Shown here: positions 33,996-45,179 of the stretch, piece by piece
Numbering within the stretch: position 1 is the first letter of the stretch
Layout: each line of letters begins with the position of its first letter
Assembly: GCA_030180135.1 (NCBI GenBank)
Contig: CM058238.1
Coordinates: forward strand, 48,883,765 to 48,947,764
Source of the DNA: Orychophragmus violaceus
Lineage: Eukaryota; Streptophyta; Magnoliopsida; Brassicales; Brassicaceae
Direction: 5' to 3'
DNA length: 64,000 nt
Program-made: the position numbers and the translations under genes
Notes under the pieces: model-generated
What the model saw: only the letters and a program-made list of their open reading frames with translations
Told to the model about the DNA's origin: nothing
Database searches by the model: none

Positions 33996-34337
33996 CTACC
34001 ATTTTTCAGAAGAAAGCGGTCTGTATAATCCAAAAACATTGGTCGCAAACGTTGTTTTTGATTGGCCACCCAGAGCATCATGGGTCGTATTTAAAACATT
34101 GGCATATGCGCACACAATCAATATCATTTTCGTTACATTTCGCTGTGAACCAGTCAGGAAGAAATCTTCCCCACGCACCATGGTCGAGACGAGGTAGTAT
34201 TCTTCACAGTTGCGTTGCGTGTTCACTAGTAAATTCGTATCTACCGAAGAGTTCATAATCTCTGTCTTCCCTGAAGGATTTTCGTATGGTTGAATGAGTT
34301 TTTTATTCTTTATTACCTTACATAAAGACACGACCAT
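33996..34337 (-). other. Unidentified 113-codon open frame in D1
   Basis: Minus-strand frame starting MVVSLCKVIKNKK and ending in G-L-Y-R-P-L-S-S-E-K-W. I do not recognise it. A shifted frame reads GRFLPDWFTAKCNENDIDCV, faintly like the region of CACTA transposases before DUF4216 (a W-F box followed by a charged helix). If so, it is a decayed tnp2 scrap of D1 itself. It could equally be chance. Confidence 0.2.
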
Positions 34338-35150
34338 TCATTTTTCCCCACACAAATAATTAATAAAATAATAAATCAAAAATTCTACTTAACTTAAATA
34401 ACCTAGATTATCGTGTATTTGACAGTTTTCTAGATGAACAATTGTTCACTAATCTCATCGTGGGTGCAGAAAGGTAAATGTAGACCCTATATGTTAAGTA
34501 GTAATTATTAACATACTTTATGTCAAATCTTGTTAACATAGACATTATGTCATGCAATATTTTTTTTGTGTGCAAAATAGGTTAATATTCATTAAAATGA
34601 AAAATGGGAATATAAATTTTTTTATGAATAATTTTTTTTGTAATATTTTAATGTATGTTTTATAGTTATTTAAAAGTTATATGACAAACATATTGAAACC
34701 TCATTTTTGAGGTTTAATTTTGAGGTTTATCAAAACAAATATGAATTCGAGGAATGAGATCCAAAGCTTCAGATTAACAAAGCCAAGGATCAATAATGTT
34801 GTTGGTGTCGCACGATGTCATGCAAGATTTGTTTACATGAACCCTAAGATCTTTGAACATCTCATTTATGTGTTACATGTGTAAGGGCAAGTGTCACACA
34901 TTAGTTCTTTAATATGCAATGTGTAACACATTAGTTCATGACTAAGCCATTAAGTGACACCAATAAACGATTATGTGTACGGAGAATTGAACATATATTT
35001 ACATTAATCTATAACATTTAGTAACGTACGGGTAATCTTATTAAGGCCCGCCAAACCCTAATCATTTTAACCTCTCTCAAACTCAGAGGTTTTAAAATTC
35101 TTTTTGTCTTCCATTTATTTCTCTCTACGAAATATTCATTTAAAAAATAA
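34338..35150. other. AT-rich spacer in D1
   Basis: No gene seen. 34690-34735 holds short 'ttttgaggttt' repeats. Confidence 0.35.
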
Positions 35151-35153
35151 CAA

Positions 35154-36270
35154 ATGGCTAGAAGGCAATACCAATTCCTTCCGGAGATCAACAAGTCTAC
35201 GACGAAATGAAGTTTGAGATTGAAAGTCATTTGGTCTTGGATGTTTCAAAGGGTCTTCACCGGAAAAACCATCAAACTACTTTTAGTGGATGAACATGTT
35301 ATCTTTATAGTAAAATTATACTTTTTAAGTTTTACCTCTTACCATGTTCTTATGCTGTATAAAGTGGTGATCTTATGCTGTATAAACTTTTATTCTTACG
35401 ATGTTTAAAGTTTTAAGTCTTGCACTTTTAGCGATAGGGCCAAATGATAGAAGGAAAAATAAGGGGTGATTACATTGAAATCTTTGAGTGGCTGTTGGAA
35501 TATGAGGGCCACTGGGTTCAATGAGATAATGTTCATATCCTTGTTAGGCCAATGTTTGACAGCTTGACATATAGTTTATTATCTCTGTGTCGAACCAGTT
35601 CAAGTAGAATTTGGAAAATTTCATTCTCTAATGACCAGCACTACTTAGACTTGAAGCCTATACATGGCGTTTCAAACAGTACTATAACTAACACTTATCC
35701 AATCATTATGGTTTGTGTTTTAAGGTAAAAAGTTTTATGGGACTTTATTGTTTTAATATGATTTGGTTATGGATTTGTTTGGTGTTTTTTTTTTTGAAAA
35801 TATAGATTTGATTGTTGTTGTGCTTGGAATTGATGAAATCAGAAAAGATCGAATGGTTTTTGGAACAAATTATTTGGAAACTTATTTCACAAGGCGTCTT
35901 CATGTAAAATTCCCAATTAGAGATTTGGAGTAAGTAAAACTTACATTTATTTCATGCAGAATATTCTTAGAATGTCTGAAAGCTGATTTATAGTAAATAT
36001 GGGTAGAAACTAGTCATTGGATTGTGTGGTCAATGGTGATCTTGTTGTTAGGCTAGTGAGGGCATAGGGAAAAAGTCCGAATGAGGTATTATTCTGATTA
36101 TTCTAGTTCTTTAATATCATCAAAAAGCAGTGATGGTATGATGAAATTTCAAACATTTTATAAATTTGTTTCAGTTTAGGATTGATGAGGTTGGAGGCTA
36201 TTCAACGAGTTTCTAAGATATACTTTGATGCGTATGAAGTTGAAGAGTTCCGTGATTTTGTCCAGAGGTA
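35154..36270 (+). pseudogene. RPA-like (DUF223, OB-fold) pseudogene, copy 1
   Basis: Starts MARRQYQFLPEINKSTTK at 35154, then a stop, then LRLKVIWSWMFQR and TGKTIKLLLVDEH. This is the first OB fold of plant replication-protein-A-like DUF223 proteins (pattern F-L-P-E-I-x-P-x-x-x-x-W-S-L-x-V-K-V-I-R-x-W). Later pieces read LDLKPIHGVSN (about 35650) and IYFDAYEVEEFRDFVQR (about 36215), the end of such a domain. Exon-intron edges with GT/AG are visible near 35930 and 36270. Many stops. These proteins bind single-stranded DNA; this copy cannot. Confidence 0.6.
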
Positions 36271-37350
36271 TTTATCTAATACCTCATAATTATATAATAT
36301 AGATGTTTATGTTTTTTGGGATCTTATGTGCTATTGTTTTAATATGATTTTTTCCTTCAGGTACCCTAAGCCTCCTCTATATTAAGAATGTTGGGTGTGG
36401 TTTGTTGGATTTGTGAAATGAAGAACATACTTATGGTTTATGAATTTAAATTAACTTTTTATTTATAACCCGGACTTTGTTTATGGTTTTCTTTAGTATT
36501 TTTTTTGTCAACATGGTTTTCTTTAGTAATTTAGTGTTTTTAATCGTATGGCATGATACCACAAGTTAAAAAATAATTAATGATGACCATAGTATTTAAA
36601 ACATAAATATATTTGCAAAAATATACTAATAATGATGCTATTGTCACTAATGATAAATGAATATGAAATAATGAATTCAATTATATTTTTCCGGAAAATT
36701 AGTCAAAGTTTGATGTTTTTTTTGCTCTTCTATGATGCGTATTCAGATGGCTAGACTGAAGTGATTCCAAGAAGGAAGTACTACTGAAGTAGAGAAATTT
36801 GTGTTCTTCATGCTTAGAAGTTAGAAAAATATGCCTCTAAGCTTTTTGCTTCTGTTTTTTTATTTTCCATCAGAACATGTTCCCTTTTGAAGAACAAATC
36901 AATGTATTTCGTTAAGCAGCATCAAGGATTATGAACTATCAGTTTCTTATGATAAATTTGATGCATAATTAGAGATTATGAAAGAAAAATCATAGATGGG
37001 TCATTCTCATTTATTTATGGTAATTAGTTAAGGTTATTAGCAAATATAAAGCAAACTATCTTATATTATTATTACTAAATAAAAAACATACTATATGATA
37101 TGATAAATTACTGACTTTATTTCTACTATACACGGATCTCATTACTATTAAGATTGATTTGTAAACGGTGGACTTGGTAAGAAAATCCCAAAACAATTAA
37201 GTGGATTTTAATGGAAAGTTTTAATTGATTTGTATTAATTTAAAATAGTTACCTATTATTTCTTTAAAAAAAACTAAATTTTTTTTCATTTTCTTCTTCT
37301 AATCTTCGCTTTCTTATTTGATACTGAAAGAGATATCCACAAAATAAATA
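36271..37350. other. Spacer between the two RPA-like copies
   Basis: AT-rich, no gene recognised. 37020-37140 resembles 38920-39000 ('ttagcaaatata...actatcttatattattattact'), an internal duplication within D1. Confidence 0.4.
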
Positions 37351-38155
37351 TGGATATAACATGTGATTCTGAAAACTCACAATTTCACAAAATTGCTGAT
37401 ATTAGTTTGAGGGAAACTCGCTGGAATGTTATAGCGAAGGTTTTGAGGGCGTGGTATTTTACTCACTATAATGCTCACTTGGAATTATTTTTTTCCCGGT
37501 GAAGAGGTATTATTCTTCTACTTCATTAACACATGTGTCTTTCTTTATACCCCTTAAATTTTTTTTGTATACATAACACCCATAAATCCAAGCGTTTTTT
37601 ATTTGGATACTTCTTTTTGTAACCTTTAGTTATAATCAACAGGGAAGTCGGATTCAAGCCGTGGCTTTTGGAAACAATGCCCGAAAGTTCCTTTTTATTT
37701 TTACAGAAAGAAGGTTTCTGGTTTAATTTTTCTGATTTTAGAGTTTCCTTAGGGCCAAAGTATGACAGAGTGTGTCCAACTTTTAAGGATATTCATATAA
37801 TTGACGAGACAAAAATCACTGAGAACTTTGAACATCAAACTTTGGATAACCTCTTGAGCATCAAACCAATCCAACGAATTAATGATGAGACGATTTTAGA
37901 TAAATATTCAATTTGTAAGTGTTGTTTACAGTTAGTTATTATTAGATGAAGAGGAAAAATATATCATCGGATATTGTAGAATTGTGGTTTTTGCTTTTAG
38001 GAGATTAACTTATATTTAAACGAATTTTTTCCTATAGATGTTGTTGGTGCTATAACATGGGTTGGAGAGCTTGAATGGAAAGATAAGTCTTCAGAGGTCT
38101 ATTCGTATTTGCGTACCCGTGCTAAAGTCCAATTCACGCTAAGAGATTCCGAGTA
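37351..38155 (+). pseudogene. RPA-like (DUF223) pseudogene, copy 2
   Basis: Starts MDITCDSENSQFHKIADI (37351), then W-N-V-I-A-K-V-L-R-A-W, again the first OB strand. The 93-codon frame 37668-37949 reads EGFWFNFSDFRVSLGPKYDR then FKDIHIIDETKIT, the middle of the fold. The next exon (38038-38155) reads VVGAITWVGELEWKD and AKVQFTLRDSE, the second OB fold start, ending at a donor (GTAAG). Reading order and exon edges are consistent with one gene. The first part has a frameshift at about 37500. Together with copy 1 it suggests D1 captured an RPA-like gene pair or one gene that duplicated. Confidence 0.65.
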
Positions 38156-38383
38156 AGTTTTTCACATGGTTTATGTTCCAATGTTGTTAGAATTGAAGGA
38201 AGAGGGATTTAGAATGCGTTGCATATGGCGTAATTGATGAGGAGTTGTCCAGTCGTTTTGAACAAGTTCCTGAGAAGCACTTTTTGTTTTGCTCCGATTT
38301 TTCTGGATCGAAAGATTTTGCGGTATGTTGACATATTTTTAATAAAATATGAGGAAGACATTAATATAGAACAAAATGATGAG

Positions 38384-38384
38384 A

Positions 38385-38442
<58 letters not shown>
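38384..38442. repeat. (TA)n microsatellite
   Basis: About 29 AT units with one 'ac' interruption near 38397, followed by T10. Frames over it (Y-I-Y-I repeats) are not genes. Confidence 0.95.
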
Positions 38443-38450
<8 letters not shown>

Positions 38451-39000
38451 GAGTATTACATGGCTTTGAGGTATAGAAAGGCCTTCTTCTATTGACTATC
38501 ATCGTTCAACTTTGGATGAGTTGAACAATTTGATGGATATGTATGAATTTTTTGAAATTGTCATATTTAAAATCTTATGATCATACAAAATATTAACAAC
38601 ATCTACCATATTTCCCTGTTTGATTTTGTGTACTTACCCTAATCCTCTTCCGACATGGTACTCAAACGAGCACAGGACTCTCGATCGCTTCTAACTCTCC
38701 TTCACTCTTAGTCTAAAACTATTAAGAACTTATGAAGTTTTAAGTTTTGATTTCTTAAAACCATTGTAATGATTGCTAACCATTTGGTCTCTATTTTAAG
38801 GGTTAACTTCGATTTAAAATTTAGTTTATATATAATATTGCAACTTTTACATGTTTATTAGAAGTTGAAAAAGCGATTATACAGTTTAAATATTGCAAGC
38901 ATAGATTAGTTTTGATAATCAGTTAAGATTATTAGCAAATATAATAACCAAACTATCTTATATTATTATTACTAAATAAAAAATATATTATATGATACGA
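38443..39000. other. D1 interior right of the microsatellite
   Basis: No intact gene. A GT-acceptor-like piece at 38460-38560 (TIDYHRSTLDELNN-type reading) may be a last scrap of the RPA-like gene. Confidence 0.35.
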
Positions 39001-39407
39001 CTCATACCCGACTACTTTGCGACACGAGTAACGAGTCGCATATTAGTTGTAACAATAGCGACAAATTAACGACTTTGTTACTACTATACACGGAGTAGCA
39101 AATTAGTCGCCCACATAGTGACTCATTTGCGACTTTTATACGACCCTTCACATGAGACGCATAGTACTCGCCAAATTACCGACTACACTGCGACTATTGT
39201 TTCCGGTCTCGACAATAGTCGTTAATCAGTCGTAAATCGGCGACTAAATTAACGACAATCATTTTTGGTCGTATATTAGCGACTAATAGACGACCATATA
39301 TCTTTATTCTCAAAGTAGTCAAAATTTGTCTCCAAATAGTCGCAAAATGTCATGACTACAAGTATAGTCGCACGTTGCAGTCACAAAAATACTGTTTTCT
39401 TGTAGTG
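39001..39407. repeat. Right subterminal repeats and TIR of D1
   Basis: More than 25 short CGAC/GTCG words in 400 bp, with TAGTCG and GCGACT the commonest, then the TIR (CACTACAAGAAAACAG on the minus strand) ending at 39407. The TSD GAG follows. Confidence 0.85.
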
Positions 39408-39522
39408 GAGAATCAAATAGCTGACCCATTCACTAAGGCTATCTATCCAACTCTCTTTCAATGGCATATGTGGAATATGGATTTAACTAACATCTTAACT
39501 CATCTTGAGGGGGACTATTAGT
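39408..39522 (+). pseudogene. copia C0 pol fragment 3 (RNase H C-terminus)
   Basis: Reads NQIADPFTKAIYPTLFQWHM then LTNILTHLEGDY and a stop at about 39520, the usual copia C-terminus (Q-L-A-D-x-F-T-K). The frame is continuous with 8758 once D1 and one GAG are removed. Confidence 0.85.
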
Positions 39523-39732
39523 CTCCACATTGTACATACTTCATTGTATAGTCTTATAACACACTTGTACAACTAAAACAGTAGAGAGTAGATAGTATAA
39601 ATACTTATGTAGTCAGTCAGCCAATGTCAGTTAAAAACCAATTATCATTAATTCCAAATATATACCACAATGAAGTGTTCGAAAGGGCTTCAAAAAACTC
39701 GATCTGAGAAATTAAATGCAGGGATATGAAAG
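39523..39732 (+). repeat. Probable short LTR of C0
   Basis: Follows the purine run GAGGGGGACTA just after the pol stop. A copia-type PBS (TGGTATCAAAAG) lies right after, at about 39733. Exact ends are uncertain. A PBS after a downstream LTR means a second internal region begins here, as in a tandem C0 pair or an inter-element recombinant. Confidence 0.5.
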
Positions 39733-40070
39733 TGGTATCAAAAGTAGAGGAGATAAAACATGAAGCAAAGGGTTTCTTCAAAGGAATTGTTTCAACACAC
39801 GGCTTTGTATTTTGAAGGAATGTCCAAAGAAGCTCTCCGTGAGTTTATCCCTTTTCAGTGCACTGCAATCGATCATACACTTCTGAAAAGAAGTTTTATG
39901 AGGAGAAAAAAACACAAATATGGTTTTCTCGATGCCTAGAAAAAAGCACAAGTACAAATGGGTAAAAAACCGAGTTTCTTAAATCGATGTGGGCGATTTT
40001 ATGGAAAGAGTTTGTCATTTACATACAGTCATAATTCACGAAGGATTTCTGATGTGCCTCTTTTTGTTCA
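39733..40070 (+). other. C0-type PBS and leader remnant
   Basis: TGGTATCAAAAG at 39733-39744, two changes from the Met-tRNA site, then about 320 bp with no open gag. No gene seen. Confidence 0.4.
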
Positions 40071-40079
40071 GGGTTTTTG

Positions 40080-40520
40080 AGTTTTAAATTTATAAATTTC
40101 GATTTTGCAAGTGCATAAATGTGCGAAGTAGTATTTAGGGTATTGACTCACAGAGAAGCTACGCCTATCTGAAAAGTCGAGCAAGATTATAGGAAAGCTA
40201 AGACAAAGAGAGATTTCGTGGGTGTCAAGTAAAGTGATTTTCTAATAGCAAAGAGAGTAAAACAAAAATGCAACAATATGAGAAGGCATTGGCCGTCCAA
40301 GGAGCATCTTAGGAAGTTTGGGATGATTCATACAAGTATAACTTAGGTTATAGTTGTTTTTAGCTAGTTCCACAAACTTGGACACGAAAATATGTCTAAC
40401 GTACGCTCGTAGGACTACACACCTAATATGTTCAACCCGACTAGTCAACTCTTGCAGCTAGCCGGGAAGAAGATCATGCATTAATATCAAATTCATCAAA
40501 ACGTCCACAGTGCCCTACAA
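40080..40520 (-). repeat. Reverse-oriented Ty3/gypsy LTR fragment
   Basis: Resembles the inner LTR end of the A2 family read backward: 'ttgcaagtgcataaatg', 'agtatttagggtattgactcacag' style words correspond to the Athila 'gcaagtgcacag ... agggtatcgaatccacag' block. Both ends are missing. Resemblance is partial. Confidence 0.45.
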
Positions 40521-40525
40521 AAGAC

Positions 40526-42101
40526 TGATATAAATCGTTTTTACATCATTTATGATATAATTTCTATACGTTTGTATTGGTGTTGTTACGTGTTTTTAAT
40601 GGTTTTCAAGTGATTTTTAACTTTTTAGTTTTATGTGACTATCATGAAAAGAGGACGAAACAAGCAAGAAAGTCTAAATTTTGATACCGACACTTTCCTT
40701 CAGAAGTTCCACACCAAATGGAGATCTTCTCACCGTTAGATCAAGCTCTAATTTGGACATAAGGTAGAGGGATCTACCTTCAACACATATCAACTTGTTT
40801 CAGAAGAATCCAGCGGTTATATATCATGAGCCGTTAGGATCAAGATAGCCCGAGGCAGCAGAAAAAGTGCCCCTAACCGTGACCTGAACCTCCCAAACCG
40901 CAAGAAACGACCAGGAGATCATCGAACCCAACCAACTTAGACCCATTTTTCTGAACCAGCCTAACTACAAGTTTTTTCTTTGTTTTGGTCAAGGAAAGAT
41001 TTATTTACCTTAAGAGTTTCTGTCCAAAGGACTAAAAGAGTACAAACAGGATTTAGCTAAGCTGTCCGCAACAACATTAACATAACTCGGAATATCAAAA
41101 AAGGATAAGTGAGTAAAGAGAGGAACAAGGAAAAGATATCTCTAAGAATGCCTGCAATCTCAACAAGCTCAGTACCTAAATATAAGGAATTGATAAGGAC
41201 TTCAGAGTCCAAAATAACATCGAGACAAAGAACTCCCGCACCTATATTATCCAGGATTCCATCTTTGAGAGCCAAGGCTTTTGATAAGAGTAGACAAGAC
41301 AAAATCTCTAGCACATGAACCTCGAAGCAGAGTTGAGCCCTCTGGATTTTGTGTAATCCATCCCATTCTTGCATAACCTGTAATCACATTCTAAGCTATG
41401 TCAAAGGAGCAACTTTAGCTACAAATTTATTTATTATTATTTTTTTTAATGCAAGTATTTATTATGGTTTCCATTTGGAAATCCGAGTAGTTATCTTGTT
41501 GGATTTTTAAGGTATATTGTTTTATAGGGTTAATCATGGGTAAGGCACATATGACCTATTTATATAATTATGATTCTTTATTTAAATGGTTTTTGATTAT
41601 TTTATTATGTTTATTGCATGATTAGAGACCGATCACCTCAAAGCTGATCATAGGACTGACAGTTCTGTGAAAGTATTGCAGCTTTTAGCCGAACTAAGAT
41701 AATCGCGCAGTTGTGTTGCAAGATGCGAGAGTTTAATTATATGGCATAGTGAATGTGGATGAGCTATATATTAATGTATGATCTTCTTCGCAGCTAGCTG
41801 CGAGAGTTGACTGGTCGAGTTGGAGAGATTAAGTGTTTAATGTTATGAGAATAAGTCCCTTGATAAATCCTCGACAACCCAATGTTTCATTTCATTGCTT
41901 TTGAACCGCTATTTACCTTCTGTTTATTGCATTTTAGTTATTTCTATGAAAAACATCCAATGTTCTTTTATGTTAATCTAGAGAGTTAGAATCTGATAAA
42001 AGTCAAGAGTTCATCAGTTCCATATGGGTTTGATCCCCTAATATACTACTCTAACTGATGTGCACTTGCATTAGGTTTTAGGGGTAAAACCCTACTACAC
42101 A
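40526..42101 (+). repeat. 5' LTR of A3 (with LINE insertion)
   Basis: About 1.58 kb including a 0.45-kb LINE fragment. It has the Athila-type end region ('gtgcacttgcattagg', then '...gggtaaaaccctac'). Confidence 0.65.
40975..41420 (-). mobile_element. 5'-truncated LINE fragment (RNase H domain) in the A3 LTR
   Basis: The minus-strand frame 41374-41057 reads ALALKDGILDNIGAGVLCLD then VILDSEVLINSLYLGTELVE, the RNase H-like (RVT_3) C-terminus of plant LINEs. Flanks CTACAAGTTT (about 40968) and CTACAAATTT (about 41420) look like a target duplication. Its coding frame is open for 105 codons but lacks the start of the domain. Confidence 0.65.
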
Positions 42102-42249
42102 TTAAGTTTTTGGCGTCGTTGCCTCGGATTTGATTTGTAACTTGAGATTCCTTGATTTAACTTTCATTTCTAGACTTTTGGTTCTTTCGAATCTTTTATT
42201 TTATTTTCTGACAGCTCTTCTATTTTTTCTTTTCATAAGTTTCAGGTGC

Positions 42250-44050
42250 ATGACAACAAGGAGAACATCATGTGAAATGGTGAATCATGTGCAAGAGATT
42301 GATAGATATGAGAGAGAACTCCAAAGGTTTAGGAGATAACTTAGGACGGACGACCAGATTGACCTCTTGGAAGATCACAAAAACCGTGAAGTAATTCACA
42401 ACCATGAACGAGAGGCAGTTGGAGGTGCAAACCAACTGCCACTACTCGATGCTGAAGGCAACCCTTTTCTTTCCCACAATGAAGATATTTTTTTAAGTGC
42501 TGAACAAGACACAATGAAAAACAATGCTAGTGCCTGAATACCCACACCGTTGGTGACCTACACCATGAAGATGATGATGCGATCCACCCTGTTTTATCTA
42601 CTCGCCCACAACCGAGAAAAAAGTCTAGAGCCTGCACCATTTCTGATTTCGATATCCCACATCAACACTTCGAGAATCGATCAGCCATAGAAGTTCTTAT
42701 ACCACATAGGACAGCTATGAGATCAAAACGCAGATCATAAACTTGGTCAAACAATACCAATGGTCACTCGACAGAACACCCAATAGAGCACATAGAACTT
42801 TTCGAGGAACTTCGAAATACCACCCGAACAAACCGAATTCTCGGAGATTACTTTAAATTTATATGTTCCCTTTCTCACTTATTGATAAATCTCTTCGATG
42901 GTTAAGTGTATGCCTGCTGGATCTACTACTTGTTGGGAAGATGCAAATCTGCATTAATCTTCTATACTAAGTCTAGATTGAACTTATTGAGAAATATGAT
43001 TCAAAGCTTTAAGTAAGGTCGGTTGAATCTTTCTAGGAAGAATAGGATCAATTCAAAGATTGTTAACACGGATGTCACCACCATGTCTTCTCAGGTCCTA
43101 GTTTGTTAAAAACCTTCTATAGGGGTTAACAACCTAATTACAAACTTCCCTAGACACTACGAGTAATAGTGATTTCACCACGTAAACTGGTGCTCAAATA
43201 CGTTCTCCTACCGAGAATTTGACAGAAATAATTGTCTTGACTGATATAATTAATTGTTGTATCGTTTCCGAATGGAAGAAAATTGAGGAACCTAAAGAAA
43301 TGATGGCCATGCTGCTAAAGTCACAAAACCGACCAGTAAACTCATGTGAAGCTCTCAAAGGAAACCACCCATAAGAATTCAAAGAAGACATGGAATCCCA
43401 TCCAGAAGAAGAAGTTAAATATGTTGGAGCCCGAGGTTCGTATCTAAATTGCAAATTCAGAAATGGATTCAATAACAACTTCAAGAACATGAATCTCCTT
43501 TCCTATCAAAATCCTAACTTAGAAAATCCACAAGATCAATTCTTTCATCAGCCTAAACCTTTCCAAATCGATTCCAGGACGAGAAATTTGGAGGAAATGG
43601 TAAACTCCAATCAGTAGATCCTTATAACTCTTATTCCACACCTTTTAAAGCGCAAAATTCTGCTGCACCAGCACACTCTGGCGTTTCAAGAGAAGACAAG
43701 CTCGAGAGAATAGACGGTATTTATAATGACTTGAATGGGTTTGAATCACTCAATACCCATACCAAGAAAATTGACACGCAAGTCGCTCAAACTTCTGAGG
43801 CTACGACAAGACTAGCCAGAGTCATACCTGGAAAGGTAGAAGATAACCCGGAAAGGTATGTAATGCAATTTCAACCACAACTAATAAGGAGTAATTTAAG
43901 ATTATTACAGATCAAATGCTTACTTTCGTTCCCCTCCATGAAAAATCTTTGTAGAAAAATTGGGAATTTAGAGTTCCACCTTTCGAGGTACCCAAACGTC
44001 TACCTTTTCGAAGTACCAAAAATCTACCTCTTCAAAGATTTAAAAAGGTC
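42250..44050 (+). pseudogene. A3 gag, broken
   Basis: Frames in order: MTTRRTSCEMVNHVQEIDRY (42250), EREAVGGANQLPLLDAEGNP (about 42410), then a decayed capsid region to 43200. Later QNPNLENPQDQFFHQPKPFQ (about 43510) and MNGFESLNTHTKKIDTQVAQ (43731), the coiled gag tail of Athila-like elements. Many stops and shifts. Confidence 0.65.
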
Positions 44051-44055
44051 GTAGA

Positions 44056-44400
44056 TCATGACCGTTTTACTTTTACTTGTTTGATCACTGGTGTCGAGTT
44101 CAAGTACTGCTTGTGTGACTTTGGAGCTAATGTCAACATCATGTCAAAAGTGTTTTCTGAAAATTTGGGAATCGAAACCTTAGTCCCATATACTATGAAC
44201 TTGGTATTTGGAGATTCGTCTAATAAAAACCAGAAGGAGCTATTAATGACCTCCAACTTCTCATTGGCTATAAGATAGTTCCAATTGACTTTTAAATTCT
44301 TGAGATGAACCATGATAATGAAATACCGCTAATCTTAGTGCGCACATTCCTTGCTTTTGTCGGTGCTGTCATAGATCATGCAAGCCATAATGTGGTATCC
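44056..44400 (+). pseudogene. A3 protease-like fragment
   Basis: Open frame 44081-44278 reads EFKYCLCDFGANVNIMSKVF, the aspartic-protease core (C-D-x-G-A), as in A1 at about 4500. It stops at 44278 and continues out of frame with AFVGAVIDHASHNVVSL to about 44400. Confidence 0.65.
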
Positions 44401-45035
44401 CTATATATATAAACCCAAGGAAGTTATATCCAATCGTTCCAAATAATGATCCAAACCCGTAGGACATTTTCAAGGTGGAAGAATCATTCCCAAAAAGTAG
44501 AAATCAAAAGACAAGGAAGACCTTACAAAGATAAAGAGCCCACGTCTACAACCTTTGCCACTAGTCAAATCATTTTTCTAAGATCAAAATCATATTTCAG
44601 TGACGCTAAGTAATGCTAGCAAGAAACAAATCAAAGAAATGGTTGATGCCACTAAACGTTTTCTCTAGAACAAATAGATTCTTAGATATAAGATTTTTGT
44701 TAAAGAAATTAATGAAAACCATGACAAGGATGATAAATTTATAGGAACAAATTTCCCAAGAAAACCATTTCTCATGCTTGAATCACCCTAAACATCGAGA
44801 AAACTACGCTAAACAAAAGCGTTTATCTTAGTAGTAGTAGCTTTTGTTTTCTTTATTTATCTTATACTATTATCCGTTTTGTTTCTATTAATTATTAGAT
44901 TTATAAAAGCAAAAAAAAATCAGAAAATCAGAAAAATACGAAATGAAGAAAGATGAAGAGAACTTGATTAAAACAAGGTTTTAACAGCTGCAACAATCGG
45001 CTTAAAGACTCAGATATCTCAACCGTCCTGACTGA
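44401..45035. other. Degenerate A3 remainder and spacer before L1
   Basis: No readable gene. A short run GTAGTAGTAG lies near 44832. The border with L1 is approximate. Confidence 0.35.
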
Positions 45036-45179
45036 TTTCCCGTAAAGTGGATTAGGTTTCTTAACCCTAATCCGCACCGCCGGCCGGCCTCACGCCGCTC
45101 TGGCGATATATTTCCTCTCCTCTACCCCATCTCTTCTCCCCTGTCCATGCTTCCATGAATCATAAGAAGAAATAGTGCC

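Larger units (their letters stand above)
8759..39407. mobile_element. Outer CACTA (En/Spm) transposon D1
   Basis: Left end CATTACAAGAAAATAACG (first base-pair box has one change, C to T). Right end, read inward on the minus strand, is CACTACAAGAAAACAG. Inside both ends the sequence is packed with AGTCG/CGACT repeats. The 3-bp target duplication is GAG on both sides (8756-8758 and 39408-39410). Removing D1 plus one GAG restores the copia C0 reading frame exactly. Without the nested D2 the element is about 7.8 kb. It has no recognisable transposase of its own, so it is probably non-autonomous or badly decayed. It carries RPA-like sequences at 35154-38155. Confidence 0.85.
40526..45035 (+). mobile_element. 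Athila-like element A3, truncated after protease
   Basis: LTR from about 40526 (TGATATAAATCG) to about 42101 (CTACACA), PBS TGGCGTCGTTGCCTCGGA at 42111-42128 (two changes from the Asp-tRNA type), gag at 42250-44050, protease at 44060-44400. There is no RT, integrase or 3' LTR; the sequence runs into LINE L1 at about 45036. It is more decayed and of a different subfamily from A1 and A2, and it lacks the CGATCGA motif. Confidence 0.75.

Noticed and set aside
38384..38452. Open frames with I-Y-I-Y repeats over the TA microsatellite
   Set aside because: They are translations of a pure dinucleotide repeat on both strands; no gene.
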